Of a stretch of 9,981 nucleotides of DNA, positions 1 to 4,998 are shown in pieces (position 1 is the stretch's first letter; each line of letters starts with the position of its first letter). This stretch comes from an uncultured Collinsella sp. (GTDB lineage: Bacteria; Actinomycetota; Coriobacteriia; Coriobacteriales; Coriobacteriaceae): contig CABRZY010000057.1 in assembly GCA_902475475.1 (NCBI GenBank), forward strand, positions 1 to 9,981, written 5' to 3'. A program made the position numbers and the translations under genes. The notes beneath the pieces are model-generated. The model made no database searches. It was not told the DNA's origin and was given only the letters and a program-made list of their open reading frames with translations.

Positions 1-5
1 GAGCC

Positions 6-32
6 GTTACGCGGTTCGTAGAACCGCGTAAC
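6..32. repeat. 11-bp perfect palindrome after lysS (copy 1 of 2)
   Basis: The arms gttacgcggtt (6-16) and aaccgcgtaac (22-32) are exact reverse complements around a 5-nt loop. The hairpin starts 3 bp after the lysS stop codon (36-38). A near-identical palindrome follows dtd at 4521-4548. Neither copy is followed by a T-run in the lysS/dtd direction. It could be a bidirectional or U-less terminator, an mRNA 3'-end stabiliser, or a REP-like dispersed repeat. The sequence alone does not decide between these. Confidence 0.7.
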
Positions 33-35
33 AAG

Positions 36-2000
36 TTAGTACATCTTTGCGCCGGCGGGGATGGAAGCGTCAAGCTGGATCAGGTTGAGGCGCTCCTCGC
101 CCTCCTCCTCGTGGACAGCGCTGATCAGCATGCCGCAGCTGGGAATACCCATCATCTTGCGCGGAGGCAGGTTGGTGATGGCGAGCAAGGTCTTGCCAAC
201 CAGGTCCTCGGGCTCGTAATAAGCGTGAATACCGGAGAGGATGGTGCGGTCGGTGCCGGTGCCGTCGTCGAGCGTAAAGTTCAGCAGCTTCTTGGACTTC
301 TTGACGGCCTCGCATGCCTTGACCTTCACAGCGCGGAAGTCGCTCTTGGAGAAGGTATCAAAGTCGACGAACTCCTCAAACAGCGGCTCAACGGCGATCT
401 TGGAGTAATCGAGCGTGGGCTTAAGCGACTTAACGAACGGGCTCGCGGCGTTGCCGGCCTCGGCAGCCTTGGCGGCAGCGGCACCGGACTGGAAACCCTT
501 CTCGGGCTTCATGTGCGGGAACAGCAGCACGTCGCGGATAGAAGCCTGGTTGGTGAGCAGCATGACCACGCGGTCGATACCAATGCCAATGCCACCCGCG
601 GGAGGCATACCGTACTCGAGGGCGCGCACGTAGTCCTCGTCGTACTCCATGGCCTCGTCGTCACCGCCGGCCTTCTCGGCCATCTGGGCGGCAAAGCGCT
701 CGGCCTGGTCGACCGGGTCGTTGAGCTCGGAGAACGCGTTGGCGTACTCGTGACCGGCAATAACCAGCTCAAAGCGGTGCGTCAGGCGCGGGTCGTCCTC
801 AAAACGCTTGGCAAGCGGGCTGACCTCGATGGGGTAATCGCACACGAAGGTCGGGTTGACGATGGTGTCCTCGCCCAGCTCATCGTAGATCTCGGCGATA
901 ATCTTGCCGGCGGTCCACTCGGGCTTAATCTCCAGGCCCTTCTCGCGCGCGGCGGAAGCAAGCTCCTCGACCGGCGTGTCGATGGTGACCTGCTTGCCGA
1001 GCACATCGGAGACGATGTCGGTCATGGGACGGCTGGCCCACTCACCAGAAAGGTCGATGGTCTGGCCCTGGTACTCGATGACCTCGGGGTTGCCGATGGC
1101 CTTGTTAGCCGCCTTAATGACGCCCTGGGCGAGCGCCTTCATGCCCTCGAGGTCGGAGAAGGCACGGTAGGCCTCCATCGTGGTGAACTCGGGGTTGTGG
1201 GTGAGGTCCATGCCCTCGTTACGGAAGATGCGGCCGATCTCGAACACGCGCTCAAAACCACCGACGATGCAGCGCTTGAGGTGCAGCTCGGTGGCAATAC
1301 GCAGGTAGCACTCCTGATCGAGCGCGTTGAAGTGGGTAATGAACGGCTTGGCAGTAGCGCCGCCCTGGATGGTCTGCAGGATGGGGGTCTCGACCTCCAT
1401 GTAGCCGTCGGACTCCATAAAGCGACGGAAGGTGGAGAGAATCTGCGAACGCTTACGGAAGGTCTCGCGAACGTCGTCGTTGGCGATCAGGTCAACATAG
1501 CGCTGGCGATAGCGGGTCTCCTTGTCGGAAAGACCGTGGAACTTCTCGGGCAGTGGACGAACGGCCTTGGAAAGCAGGGTCGCGCTCTTAGGGGCAACGG
1601 AAAGCTGGCCGCGCTGGGTGCGCACGACCACGCCGGTCACGCCCAGGATGTCGCCCAGGTCGAGGGCCTTGAGCGTATTCCAGGCAGCCTCGTCCATGTC
1701 GTTGATGCGGCAGAACAGCTGAATCTCGGCAGTCGCATCGCGCACGACGATGAACATTATCTTGCCCTGGCCGCGCTTGGCGACCACGCGGCCGGCGATC
1801 TTCACGACGTCCTCGGTGTCCTCGCCATCGGCAAGCTCGGCGTACTTAGTCTCGATATCGGCGACGTAGTCCTCAAGCTCAGAGTGCTCGGGATAGGGGT
1901 TCTGGCCCGCCTCGAACAGGGCGGCGCGCTTGGCCAGGCGGGTGGCGCGCTCGTCGTTGAGCGTCGATGCCTGATCGGCGGCGTTCTGGTTCTCTGCCAT
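36..2000 (-). CDS. lysS: Lysine--tRNA ligase, class II, with a C-terminal tRNA-binding (Trbp111/EMAPII-like) domain
   Basis: This enzyme charges tRNA-Lys with lysine in the cytoplasm, using ATP. Visible domains are an N-terminal helical lead, an OB-fold anticodon-binding domain (about 65-145), and a class II catalytic core with motif 1 near 204-220 (ETPIL...GGATAKPF), motif 2 at 253-278 (FEIGRIFRNEG...HNPEFTTMEAY) and motif 3 at 464-483 (GMPPAGGIGIGIDR). The core ends near residue 500, the usual length of a bacterial LysRS. An Ala-rich linker (505-520) then leads to a second OB-fold domain (about 546-654, with SKSDFRAVKV and RKMMGIPSCGML). That domain resembles the tRNA-binding tail of MetRS and Trbp111. 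The ATG at 2000 is preceded by a GAGGAG Shine-Dalgarno site about 7 nt away. A strong hairpin lies just upstream (2019-2051). The product is complete at 654 aa. Identity as LysRS is certain; the role of the extra domain is inferred from its family. Confidence 0.97.
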   Translation of the reverse strand: MAENQNAADQASTLNDERATRLAKRAALFEAGQNPYPEHSELEDYVADIETKYAELADGEDTEDVVKIAGRVVAKRGQGKIMFIVVRDATAEIQLFCRINDMDEAAWNTLKALDLGDILGVTGVVVRTQRGQLSVAPKSATLLSKAVRPLPEKFHGLSDKETRYRQRYVDLIANDDVRETFRKRSQILSTFRRFMESDGYMEVETPILQTIQGGATAKPFITHFNALDQECYLRIATELHLKRCIVGGFERVFEIGRIFRNEGMDLTHNPEFTTMEAYRAFSDLEGMKALAQGVIKAANKAIGNPEVIEYQGQTIDLSGEWASRPMTDIVSDVLGKQVTIDTPVEELASAAREKGLEIKPEWTAGKIIAEIYDELGEDTIVNPTFVCDYPIEVSPLAKRFEDDPRLTHRFELVIAGHEYANAFSELNDPVDQAERFAAQMAEKAGGDDEAMEYDEDYVRALEYGMPPAGGIGIGIDRVVMLLTNQASIRDVLLFPHMKPEKGFQSGAAAAKAAEAGNAASPFVKSLKPTLDYSKIAVEPLFEEFVDFDTFSKSDFRAVKVKACEAVKKSKKLLNFTLDDGTGTDRTILSGIHAYYEPEDLVGKTLLAITNLPPRKMMGIPSCGMLISAVHEEEGEERLNLIQLDASIPAGAKMY

Positions 2001-2018
2001 AAGTTAGCTCCTCAAACT

Positions 2019-2051
2019 AAAACGCTCCCCAGGATTCGGTCCCAGGGAGCG
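2019..2051 (-). terminator. Terminator or attenuator hairpin between greA and lysS
   Basis: Read on the minus strand, a 12-bp stem (10 Watson-Crick pairs and 2 G-T wobbles; arms 2051-2040 and 2034-2023, loop 2039-2035) is followed by TTTTAGTTT. It lies after the greA stop (2080-2082) and only 18 bp before the lysS ATG (2000). It should therefore end greA transcripts, or control how many read on into lysS. Confidence 0.75.
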
Positions 2052-2053
2052 AA

Positions 2054-2082
2054 AACATACCTTTACGCGGGACCGTGGTCTA
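2054..2082 (-). promoter_or_regulatory. Possible lysS promoter overlapping the greA stop codon
   Basis: On the minus strand, TAGACC (2082-2077, 4 of 6 consensus) and TATGTT (2059-2054, 4 of 6) are separated by exactly 17 bp. A start site about 7 nt downstream would fall near 2047, inside the first arm of the 2019-2051 hairpin. The hexamers are mediocre, so this is a candidate only. Confidence 0.3.
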
Positions 2083-2550
2083 GCGTGCGATCTTGGCGAT
2101 GGTGTAGACGCGAGTCTTGCCGGAAGGCGTAACGACCTCGACGGAGTCGCCCTCGCCGTGACCGATGATGGCGTGACCGACCGGAGACTCGTTGGAAATC
2201 TTGTGCTCGAGCGAGTTGGTCTCGGTGGTACCGACGAGCGTGACTTCCATGACCTCGCCGTTGGGATCAATCAGCGAAACGGTGGAACCGATGGAGACGG
2301 TCAGGTCGCCCGTGGTGGCAGCAACCTGAGCGTTGGCGAGGATGGCCTGGATCTCGGCGATACGAGCGGCGTTCTGGGCCTGCTTGTCCTTAGCGGCGTC
2401 GTACTCGGAGTTCTCCGAAAGGTCGCCGAACGCGCGGGCTTCCTTGATGTCCTCGACGATCTCCTTGGCGTAATCGCCCTCACGCCAAGCGAGCTCCTCG
2501 ACGAGCTTCTGGCGGCCCTCAGCGGTCAGTACGATCTGGCTTGCGTCCAT
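2080..2550 (-). CDS. greA: Transcription elongation factor GreA
   Basis: GreA enters the secondary channel of RNA polymerase and stimulates cleavage of backtracked RNA. The 156-aa product has the usual family length. An N-terminal coiled coil (about 1-75) carries the acidic tip GDLSENSEY at 42-50, with Asp43 and Glu46 in the positions that support cleavage. The C-terminal FKBP-like domain contains SPVGHAIIGHGEGD (122-135). The frame is open back to a TTG at 2580, but the ATG at 2550 is chosen because MDASQIVLTAEG matches the family N-terminus and a GGGGAG site sits 8 nt upstream. The gene lies between the tatA terminator (2599-2631) and the hairpin before lysS, so it is probably transcribed largely on its own. 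A perfect TTGACA hexamer lies at 2591-2586, but no convincing -10 element follows it. Confidence 0.97.
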   Translation of the reverse strand: MDASQIVLTAEGRQKLVEELAWREGDYAKEIVEDIKEARAFGDLSENSEYDAAKDKQAQNAARIAEIQAILANAQVAATTGDLTVSIGSTVSLIDPNGEVMEVTLVGTTETNSLEHKISNESPVGHAIIGHGEGDSVEVVTPSGKTRVYTIAKIAR

Positions 2551-2558
2551 ACGGATAT

Positions 2559-2564
2559 CTCCCC
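2559..2564 (-). promoter_or_regulatory. greA ribosome binding site
   Basis: GGGGAG on the minus strand lies 8 nt before the ATG at 2550. It decides that start against the in-frame TTG at 2580, which would add ten residues unlike the family N-terminus. Confidence 0.75.
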
Positions 2565-2598
2565 AACTCTGATCAAACAATCAACTGTCAACAAAACG

Positions 2599-2631
2599 AA
2601 AAAGACCGGCTAGCCTGCGGGCAAGCCGGTC
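2599..2631 (-). terminator. Rho-independent terminator after tatA
   Basis: On the minus strand an 8-bp stem (GACCGGCT/AGCCGGTC), one T-T mismatch, three more GC pairs and a CGCA tetraloop are followed directly by TTTTT. It begins about 25 bp after the tatA stop codon (2657-2659). Confidence 0.85.
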
Positions 2632-2656
2632 AGGTGCTCACCCCAAAGGGATGGGA

Positions 2657-2932
2657 CTACTCTGCGTCCGCGTCGCTGTCCTCTGCCTGCTTCTTCTTGG
2701 CAGCAGCGAGCTTGGCCTCGAGTTCAGCGATCTCCTTGTCCTCCTCGGACTGCTCGACCACGACCTCCTCGGCCTGCTTGGTCTCGGCCTTATCGTCGCC
2801 CTCCATACCCTCACGGATATTCTTGACGGTAGAGCCGAGGGACTTGCCGAGCTTCGGCAGGTTCTTGGGCCCGAAGATAATCAGGACAACGACGAGAATA
2901 ATGATGAGCTCAGGAGCCCTCAGTCCAAACAT
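2657..2932 (-). CDS. tatA: Sec-independent protein translocase subunit TatA (TatA/E family)
   Basis: TatA subunits assemble in the cytoplasmic membrane into the pore-like part of the twin-arginine translocase, which exports folded proteins. The 91-aa product shows the family plan: a short N-terminus, one hydrophobic helix (about 8-20, ELIIILVVVLIIF), the hinge FGPKNLP (20-26), an amphipathic helix (about 24-45), then a long charged tail rich in Glu and Lys (46-91). The ATG at 2932 has a GGAGG site 5 nt upstream. The frame stays open upstream through the tRNA-Pro gene, but that extension is an artefact. The gene has its own promoter (2969-2997) and terminator (2599-2631), so it is monocistronic here. 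No tatC or tatB is in the window. TatA is preferred over TatB from the motif pattern, but the split is not absolute. Confidence 0.93.
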   Translation of the reverse strand: MFGLRAPELIIILVVVLIIFGPKNLPKLGKSLGSTVKNIREGMEGDDKAETKQAEEVVVEQSEEDKEIAELEAKLAAAKKKQAEDSDADAE

Positions 2933-2937
2933 GTAGA

Positions 2938-2942
2938 CCTCC
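2938..2942 (-). promoter_or_regulatory. tatA ribosome binding site
   Basis: GGAGG on the minus strand lies 5 nt before the ATG at 2932. It fixes the tatA start and rules out the long upstream extension that reads through the tRNA gene. Confidence 0.8.
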
Positions 2943-2968
2943 ACAATACAGCGAGACAAGCTCGAATG

Positions 2969-2997
2969 AGTATACCGCGGGTATCGCGGTATCACAA
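2969..2997 (-). promoter_or_regulatory. tatA promoter (sigma-70 type)
   Basis: On the minus strand, TTGTGA (2997-2992) and TATACT (2974-2969, 5 of 6 consensus) are separated by exactly 17 bp. The element lies between the tRNA-Pro terminator and tatA, giving a leader of about 30 nt that includes the GGAGG site. The spacer holds an inverted repeat (2972-2992) that overlaps the -10 element. Confidence 0.6.
2972..2992. repeat. 8-bp inverted repeat within the tatA promoter (possible operator)
   Basis: ATACCGCG and CGCGGTAT are perfect inverted copies 5 bp apart. They fill the spacer between the -35 and -10 hexamers and overlap the -10. The position would suit a repressor or a spacer-distorting activator. 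No regulator is identified. Confidence 0.55.
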
Positions 2998-3005
2998 CAC
3001 TAGCT

Positions 3006-3033
3006 AAAAAAAGGGACCGCAAGAAGCGGTCCC
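3006..3033 (-). terminator. Rho-independent terminator after tRNA-Pro
   Basis: On the minus strand, GGGACCGC and GCGGTCCC form a perfect 8-bp stem around TTCTT, followed by seven T residues. It begins 11 bp after the encoded CCA of the tRNA, isolating the tRNA transcript from tatA. Confidence 0.92.
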
Positions 3034-3044
3034 TCCTCATGCTC

Positions 3045-3121
3045 TGGTCGGGTTGACTGGATTTGAACCAGCGACCCCTGCGTCCCGAACGCAGTGCTCT
3101 ACCAAACTGAGCCACAACCCG
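3045..3121 (-). tRNA. tRNA-Pro (anticodon CGG)
   Basis: The 77-nt cloverleaf is complete. The acceptor arms CGGGTTG and CAACCCG pair over 7 bp; the D arm (GCTC...GAGC), the anticodon stem (CTGCG/CGCAG, loop TTCGGGA) and the T arm (GCTGG TTCAAAT CCAGT) follow. Discriminator A and a 3' CCA are encoded. The anticodon CGG reads the proline codon CCG, which suits the GC-rich coding of the neighbours. It lies between ispE and tatA and has its own strong terminator. Confidence 0.97.
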
Positions 3122-3129
3122 TTAGCTCG

Positions 3130-3135
3130 ACTATA
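3130..3135 (-). promoter_or_regulatory. Possible -10 element for tRNA-Pro
   Basis: TATAGT on the minus strand lies 8 bp before the first base of the mature tRNA, giving almost no leader. No clear -35 hexamer is present at 16-18 bp. The tRNA may instead be read through from ispE, since no terminator separates them. Confidence 0.3.
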
Positions 3136-3170
3136 GTAACAAAGATTTTCGCCGCGTGCTAGAGAAATTT

Positions 3171-4067
3171 TTATTTCTTTGGCGCGTCGATTTGAACCGT
3201 GTTGGGAATAAGCTCAGTCGCGCAGGTCCACCAGCCATTTTGCTGGGCAGCATCGGCAAGCCTTTCGGCCGTGGCAGCGGTGTCGCAAATGGCAAACGAG
3301 CAGGCACCCGATCCGCACACATCTACAGCAACGGTTCCGTCCTGTTTACACAGCCAGTCGAGGACCGTTTGAATCTGCGACTCCATCTGTGCGGAAATGA
3401 CACCAAGGTTGTTATGGATGAGTGCATATGCCGTCTCGGCATCACCAGCACGCAAGGCAGAAGCTATCGCGCCGGGCTTGTCCGCAGGCACCGGGGCCTC
3501 GTCAAAACGTCGATAGGCTTCAATTGTCGAAACGCTTGCCTCGCGCGGCTTGACCAGCACGACGGGCGTCGCGGGCAGCGCGGGGTACTCAGTTGCCAGC
3601 ACGTCTCCCCCACCTACGTAGAACGCAGGACTCGCGTGCAAAAAGAACGGGACGTCAGCACCAATGCCCCGCGCAATATCGTCGAGCGCTGGGTCGGTGC
3701 GATCAATGCCCCAGAGCTCTGCCAAGGCGACAATGACCGCGGCCGCATCCGTCGAGGGGCCGCCCAAGCCGGCGCACAATGGAATGCGCTTCTCAATCGT
3801 CACGCAGATGTTTGCCTCGCGACCATAATGCTCGGCCATAGCAACCGCAGCCCGATACGCCGTATTCTTTTGCGTGGGAAAATCTGATGCTGGAACCGTC
3901 TGGACGGTCAGCGCCTGCGACGGCGTGACCGTCACGGTATCGGAAAGACCGACGGCCGCCATCAGGGAATCGACCCTGTGGTAGCCGCGGCCATCGCGCT
4001 CGGTATGAACCCCCAGGTAGAGGTTAATCTTTGCCGGCGCGGAAAGAGTCAGGGACCGATCGGTCAC
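3171..4067 (-). CDS. ispE: 4-diphosphocytidyl-2-C-methyl-D-erythritol kinase IspE
   Basis: This GHMP-family kinase phosphorylates CDP-methylerythritol with ATP, the fourth step of the MEP pathway to isoprenoids. The 298-aa product has the three family motifs: APAKINLYLGV (10-20), the ATP loop PLCAGLGGPSTDAAA (96-110), and the C-terminal Gly motif CGSGACSFAI (251-260). GADVPFF (136-142) carries the expected catalytic Asp. The loop reads GLGGPSTD where many homologues have GLGGGSSD, and GYHRVDS replaces the commoner GYHE. The start is a GTG at 4067, 2 bp after the stop codon of veg, with AGGAG 9 nt upstream lying within the end of veg. Translation of the two is therefore probably coupled. The MEP pathway presumably supplies undecaprenyl phosphate for the cell wall. 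Confidence 0.96.
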   Translation of the reverse strand: MTDRSLTLSAPAKINLYLGVHTERDGRGYHRVDSLMAAVGLSDTVTVTPSQALTVQTVPASDFPTQKNTAYRAAVAMAEHYGREANICVTIEKRIPLCAGLGGPSTDAAAVIVALAELWGIDRTDPALDDIARGIGADVPFFLHASPAFYVGGGDVLATEYPALPATPVVLVKPREASVSTIEAYRRFDEAPVPADKPGAIASALRAGDAETAYALIHNNLGVISAQMESQIQTVLDWLCKQDGTVAVDVCGSGACSFAICDTAATAERLADAAQQNGWWTCATELIPNTVQIDAPKK

Positions 4068-4069
4068 CG

Positions 4070-4366
4070 TTAATGCTCCTCGAGCTGATTGCCGAGCGGG
4101 GTAAAGATATGCTCGCCGCTCTCGGGGTCGAACAACTCGACCTGGCCGGTGAGGACATCGATATACTGGTAGGACTGACGCGACTTGCGGCCGCGACGCT
4201 CGTCGACCTCGACAATGAAGACGGCCGGGTGGACGCTCTTGATGGTGCCCATGCGCTCGACGACGCGGGTACGGCCCATGTTGGCCTTCACCTTGACGCG
4301 ATCGCCCACCATATCGGTCAGCTTCTCGTGGATGTCGTCGACGTGATTGACTTCCATCTCTTCCAT
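4070..4366 (-). CDS. veg: Veg-family protein (DUF1021)
   Basis: This small basic-core protein resembles Bacillus subtilis Veg, which is linked to biofilm matrix gene control and to spore outgrowth; the biochemical role of the family is not settled. The match is in GDRVKVKANMGR (21-32), RMGTIKSVHPAVFIVEVD (38-55) and SYQYIDVLTGQVEL (65-78), the SH3-like core of the family. An N-terminal lead and an acidic C-terminal tail (79-98) flank it. Length is 98 aa. The ATG at 4366 is chosen because GGAGG sits 8 nt upstream. A TTG at 4390 and an ATG at 4357 are in frame but have poorer sites. Veg also lies close upstream of ispE in B. subtilis (with sspF between), so the context supports the call. Function in this organism is unknown. 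Confidence 0.87.
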   Translation of the reverse strand: MEEMEVNHVDDIHEKLTDMVGDRVKVKANMGRTRVVERMGTIKSVHPAVFIVEVDERRGRKSRQSYQYIDVLTGQVELFDPESGEHIFTPLGNQLEEH

Positions 4367-4374
4367 GAACAGGG

Positions 4375-4379
4375 CCTCC
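4375..4379 (-). promoter_or_regulatory. veg ribosome binding site
   Basis: GGAGG on the minus strand lies 8 nt before the ATG at 4366. It supports that start over the in-frame TTG at 4390 and ATG at 4357. Confidence 0.7.
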
Positions 4380-4393
4380 AGAAGGTGCAATTC

Positions 4394-4413
4394 AAAAAGG
4401 GGATAATACCCCT
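4394..4413 (-). promoter_or_regulatory. Short hairpin with T-run in the veg leader (possible attenuator)
   Basis: On the minus strand, AGGGG and CCCCT form a 5-bp stem around TATTAT, followed directly by TTTT. It lies between the veg promoter and its ribosome binding site. The stem is short, so this is a weak terminator at best. The loop TATTAT is itself close to a -10 consensus, with a poor TTAGAG 18 bp upstream, so a second promoter is an alternative reading. Confidence 0.35.
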
Positions 4414-4433
4414 AAGATAGACAAAACTCTAAT

Positions 4434-4463
4434 ACTATAGCACCCTGCTGCCGCCAAACGCAA
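4434..4463 (-). promoter_or_regulatory. Promoter of the veg-ispE unit (extended -10)
   Basis: On the minus strand, TGCTATAGT gives an extended -10 (TATAGT, 4439-4434, 5 of 6 consensus, with TG one base upstream). A weaker TTGCGT -35 (4463-4458) lies 18 bp away. It is just downstream of the dtd terminator and would give a leader of about 60 nt before veg. Confidence 0.5.
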
Positions 4464-4469
4464 GTAGCT

Positions 4470-4499
4470 AAAAAGCCCGGTCTCGAATACGTACCAGAC
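4470..4499 (-). terminator. Terminator at the end of the rdgB-dtd unit
   Basis: On the minus strand, GTCTGGT (4499-4493) and ACCGGGC (4481-4475) pair over 7 bp, including two G-T wobbles, around an 11-nt loop, followed by TTTTT. It lies about 50 bp after dtd and directly before the veg promoter. Confidence 0.5.
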
Positions 4500-4520
4500 G
4501 ACAACCTCGCATGACCAGTT

Positions 4521-4548
4521 GTTACGCGGTTTGGTAAAACCGCGTAAC
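4521..4548. repeat. 12-bp perfect palindrome after dtd (copy 2 of 2)
   Basis: The arms gttacgcggttt (4521-4532) and aaaccgcgtaac (4537-4548) pair perfectly around a 4-nt loop. The element abuts the dtd stop codon (4549-4551). Its outer 11 bp in each arm are identical to the palindrome after lysS at 6-32; the loops differ. No T-run follows in the dtd direction. Confidence 0.75.
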
Positions 4549-4995
4549 CTAAAGATTGTCGGTGTCCAAGACGATGGTGAACGGACCGTCGTTGACAAGA
4601 TCGACTTTCATATCGGCGCCAAAGATGCCGTGCGCCACGTGTTCGACATCTTGACGAACGAGCGTCAGGAAGTACTCGTAGAGCTCGTTGGCAACATCGG
4701 GCGCGCCGGCATCGGTAAACGACGGACGGCGACCGTGGCGGCAGTCAGCGAACAGCGTGAACTGCGACACCACGAGCACCTCGCCGTCGACATCGGCAAG
4801 CGCCAAGTTGGTCTTGCCGTTCTCGTCCTCGTTGATACGCAGCCCGCGGAGCTTGCCCCACAGCTTGTCGGCCTCGGCATGCGTATCGCCATGGCCCACA
4901 CCCAGCAGCACCAGGTAGCCGCGTCCAATGCGGCCCACGCACTCGCCGTCGACCGTCACGCCGGCGTTGAGCACGCGCTGCACCACCGCACGCAC
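4549..4995 (-). CDS. dtd: D-aminoacyl-tRNA deacylase Dtd
   Basis: Dtd hydrolyses D-amino acids, and glycine wrongly attached to tRNA-Ala, from tRNA and so guards translation fidelity in the cytoplasm. The 148-aa product has the usual length and both signature motifs: SQFTL (77-81), and NDGPFT (135-140), whose Gly-cisPro pair enforces chirality. MRAVVQRV at the N-terminus and GIFGADMKV (123-131) are also typical. The start is a GTG at 4995, 3 bp after the rdgB stop codon, with a GAGGAG site overlapping the end of rdgB. The two genes are surely co-transcribed and probably translationally coupled. A palindrome abuts the stop codon. Confidence 0.97.
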   Translation of the reverse strand: MRAVVQRVLNAGVTVDGECVGRIGRGYLVLLGVGHGDTHAEADKLWGKLRGLRINEDENGKTNLALADVDGEVLVVSQFTLFADCRHGRRPSFTDAGAPDVANELYEYFLTLVRQDVEHVAHGIFGADMKVDLVNDGPFTIVLDTDNL

Positions 4996-4998
4996 GGT

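Noticed and set aside
111..2132. A 673-codon open frame on the plus strand, antisense to lysS.
   Set aside because: It is a shadow of the GC-rich codons of lysS. Its predicted protein is a low-complexity run of Gly, Leu, Val and Ala with no recognisable domain, and it has no ribosome binding site.
2564..2591. A greA promoter from the perfect TTGACA at 2591-2586.
   Set aside because: No acceptable -10 hexamer lies 15-19 bp downstream. The greA promoter may use this hexamer, but the sequence does not show a pair.
2657..3115. A longer reading of tatA that starts at 3115.
   Set aside because: Its first 24 residues are translated from the tRNA-Pro gene and contain the FKSSQPD pattern typical of tRNA read as protein, and it also crosses a strong terminator. 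The ATG at 2932 with GGAGG is right.
3158..3180. AT-rich hairpin (agaaat/atttct) at the end of ispE as a terminator.
   Set aside because: The stem is only A-T and one G-C pair per arm, overlaps the stop codon, and has no clean T-run after it on the minus strand.
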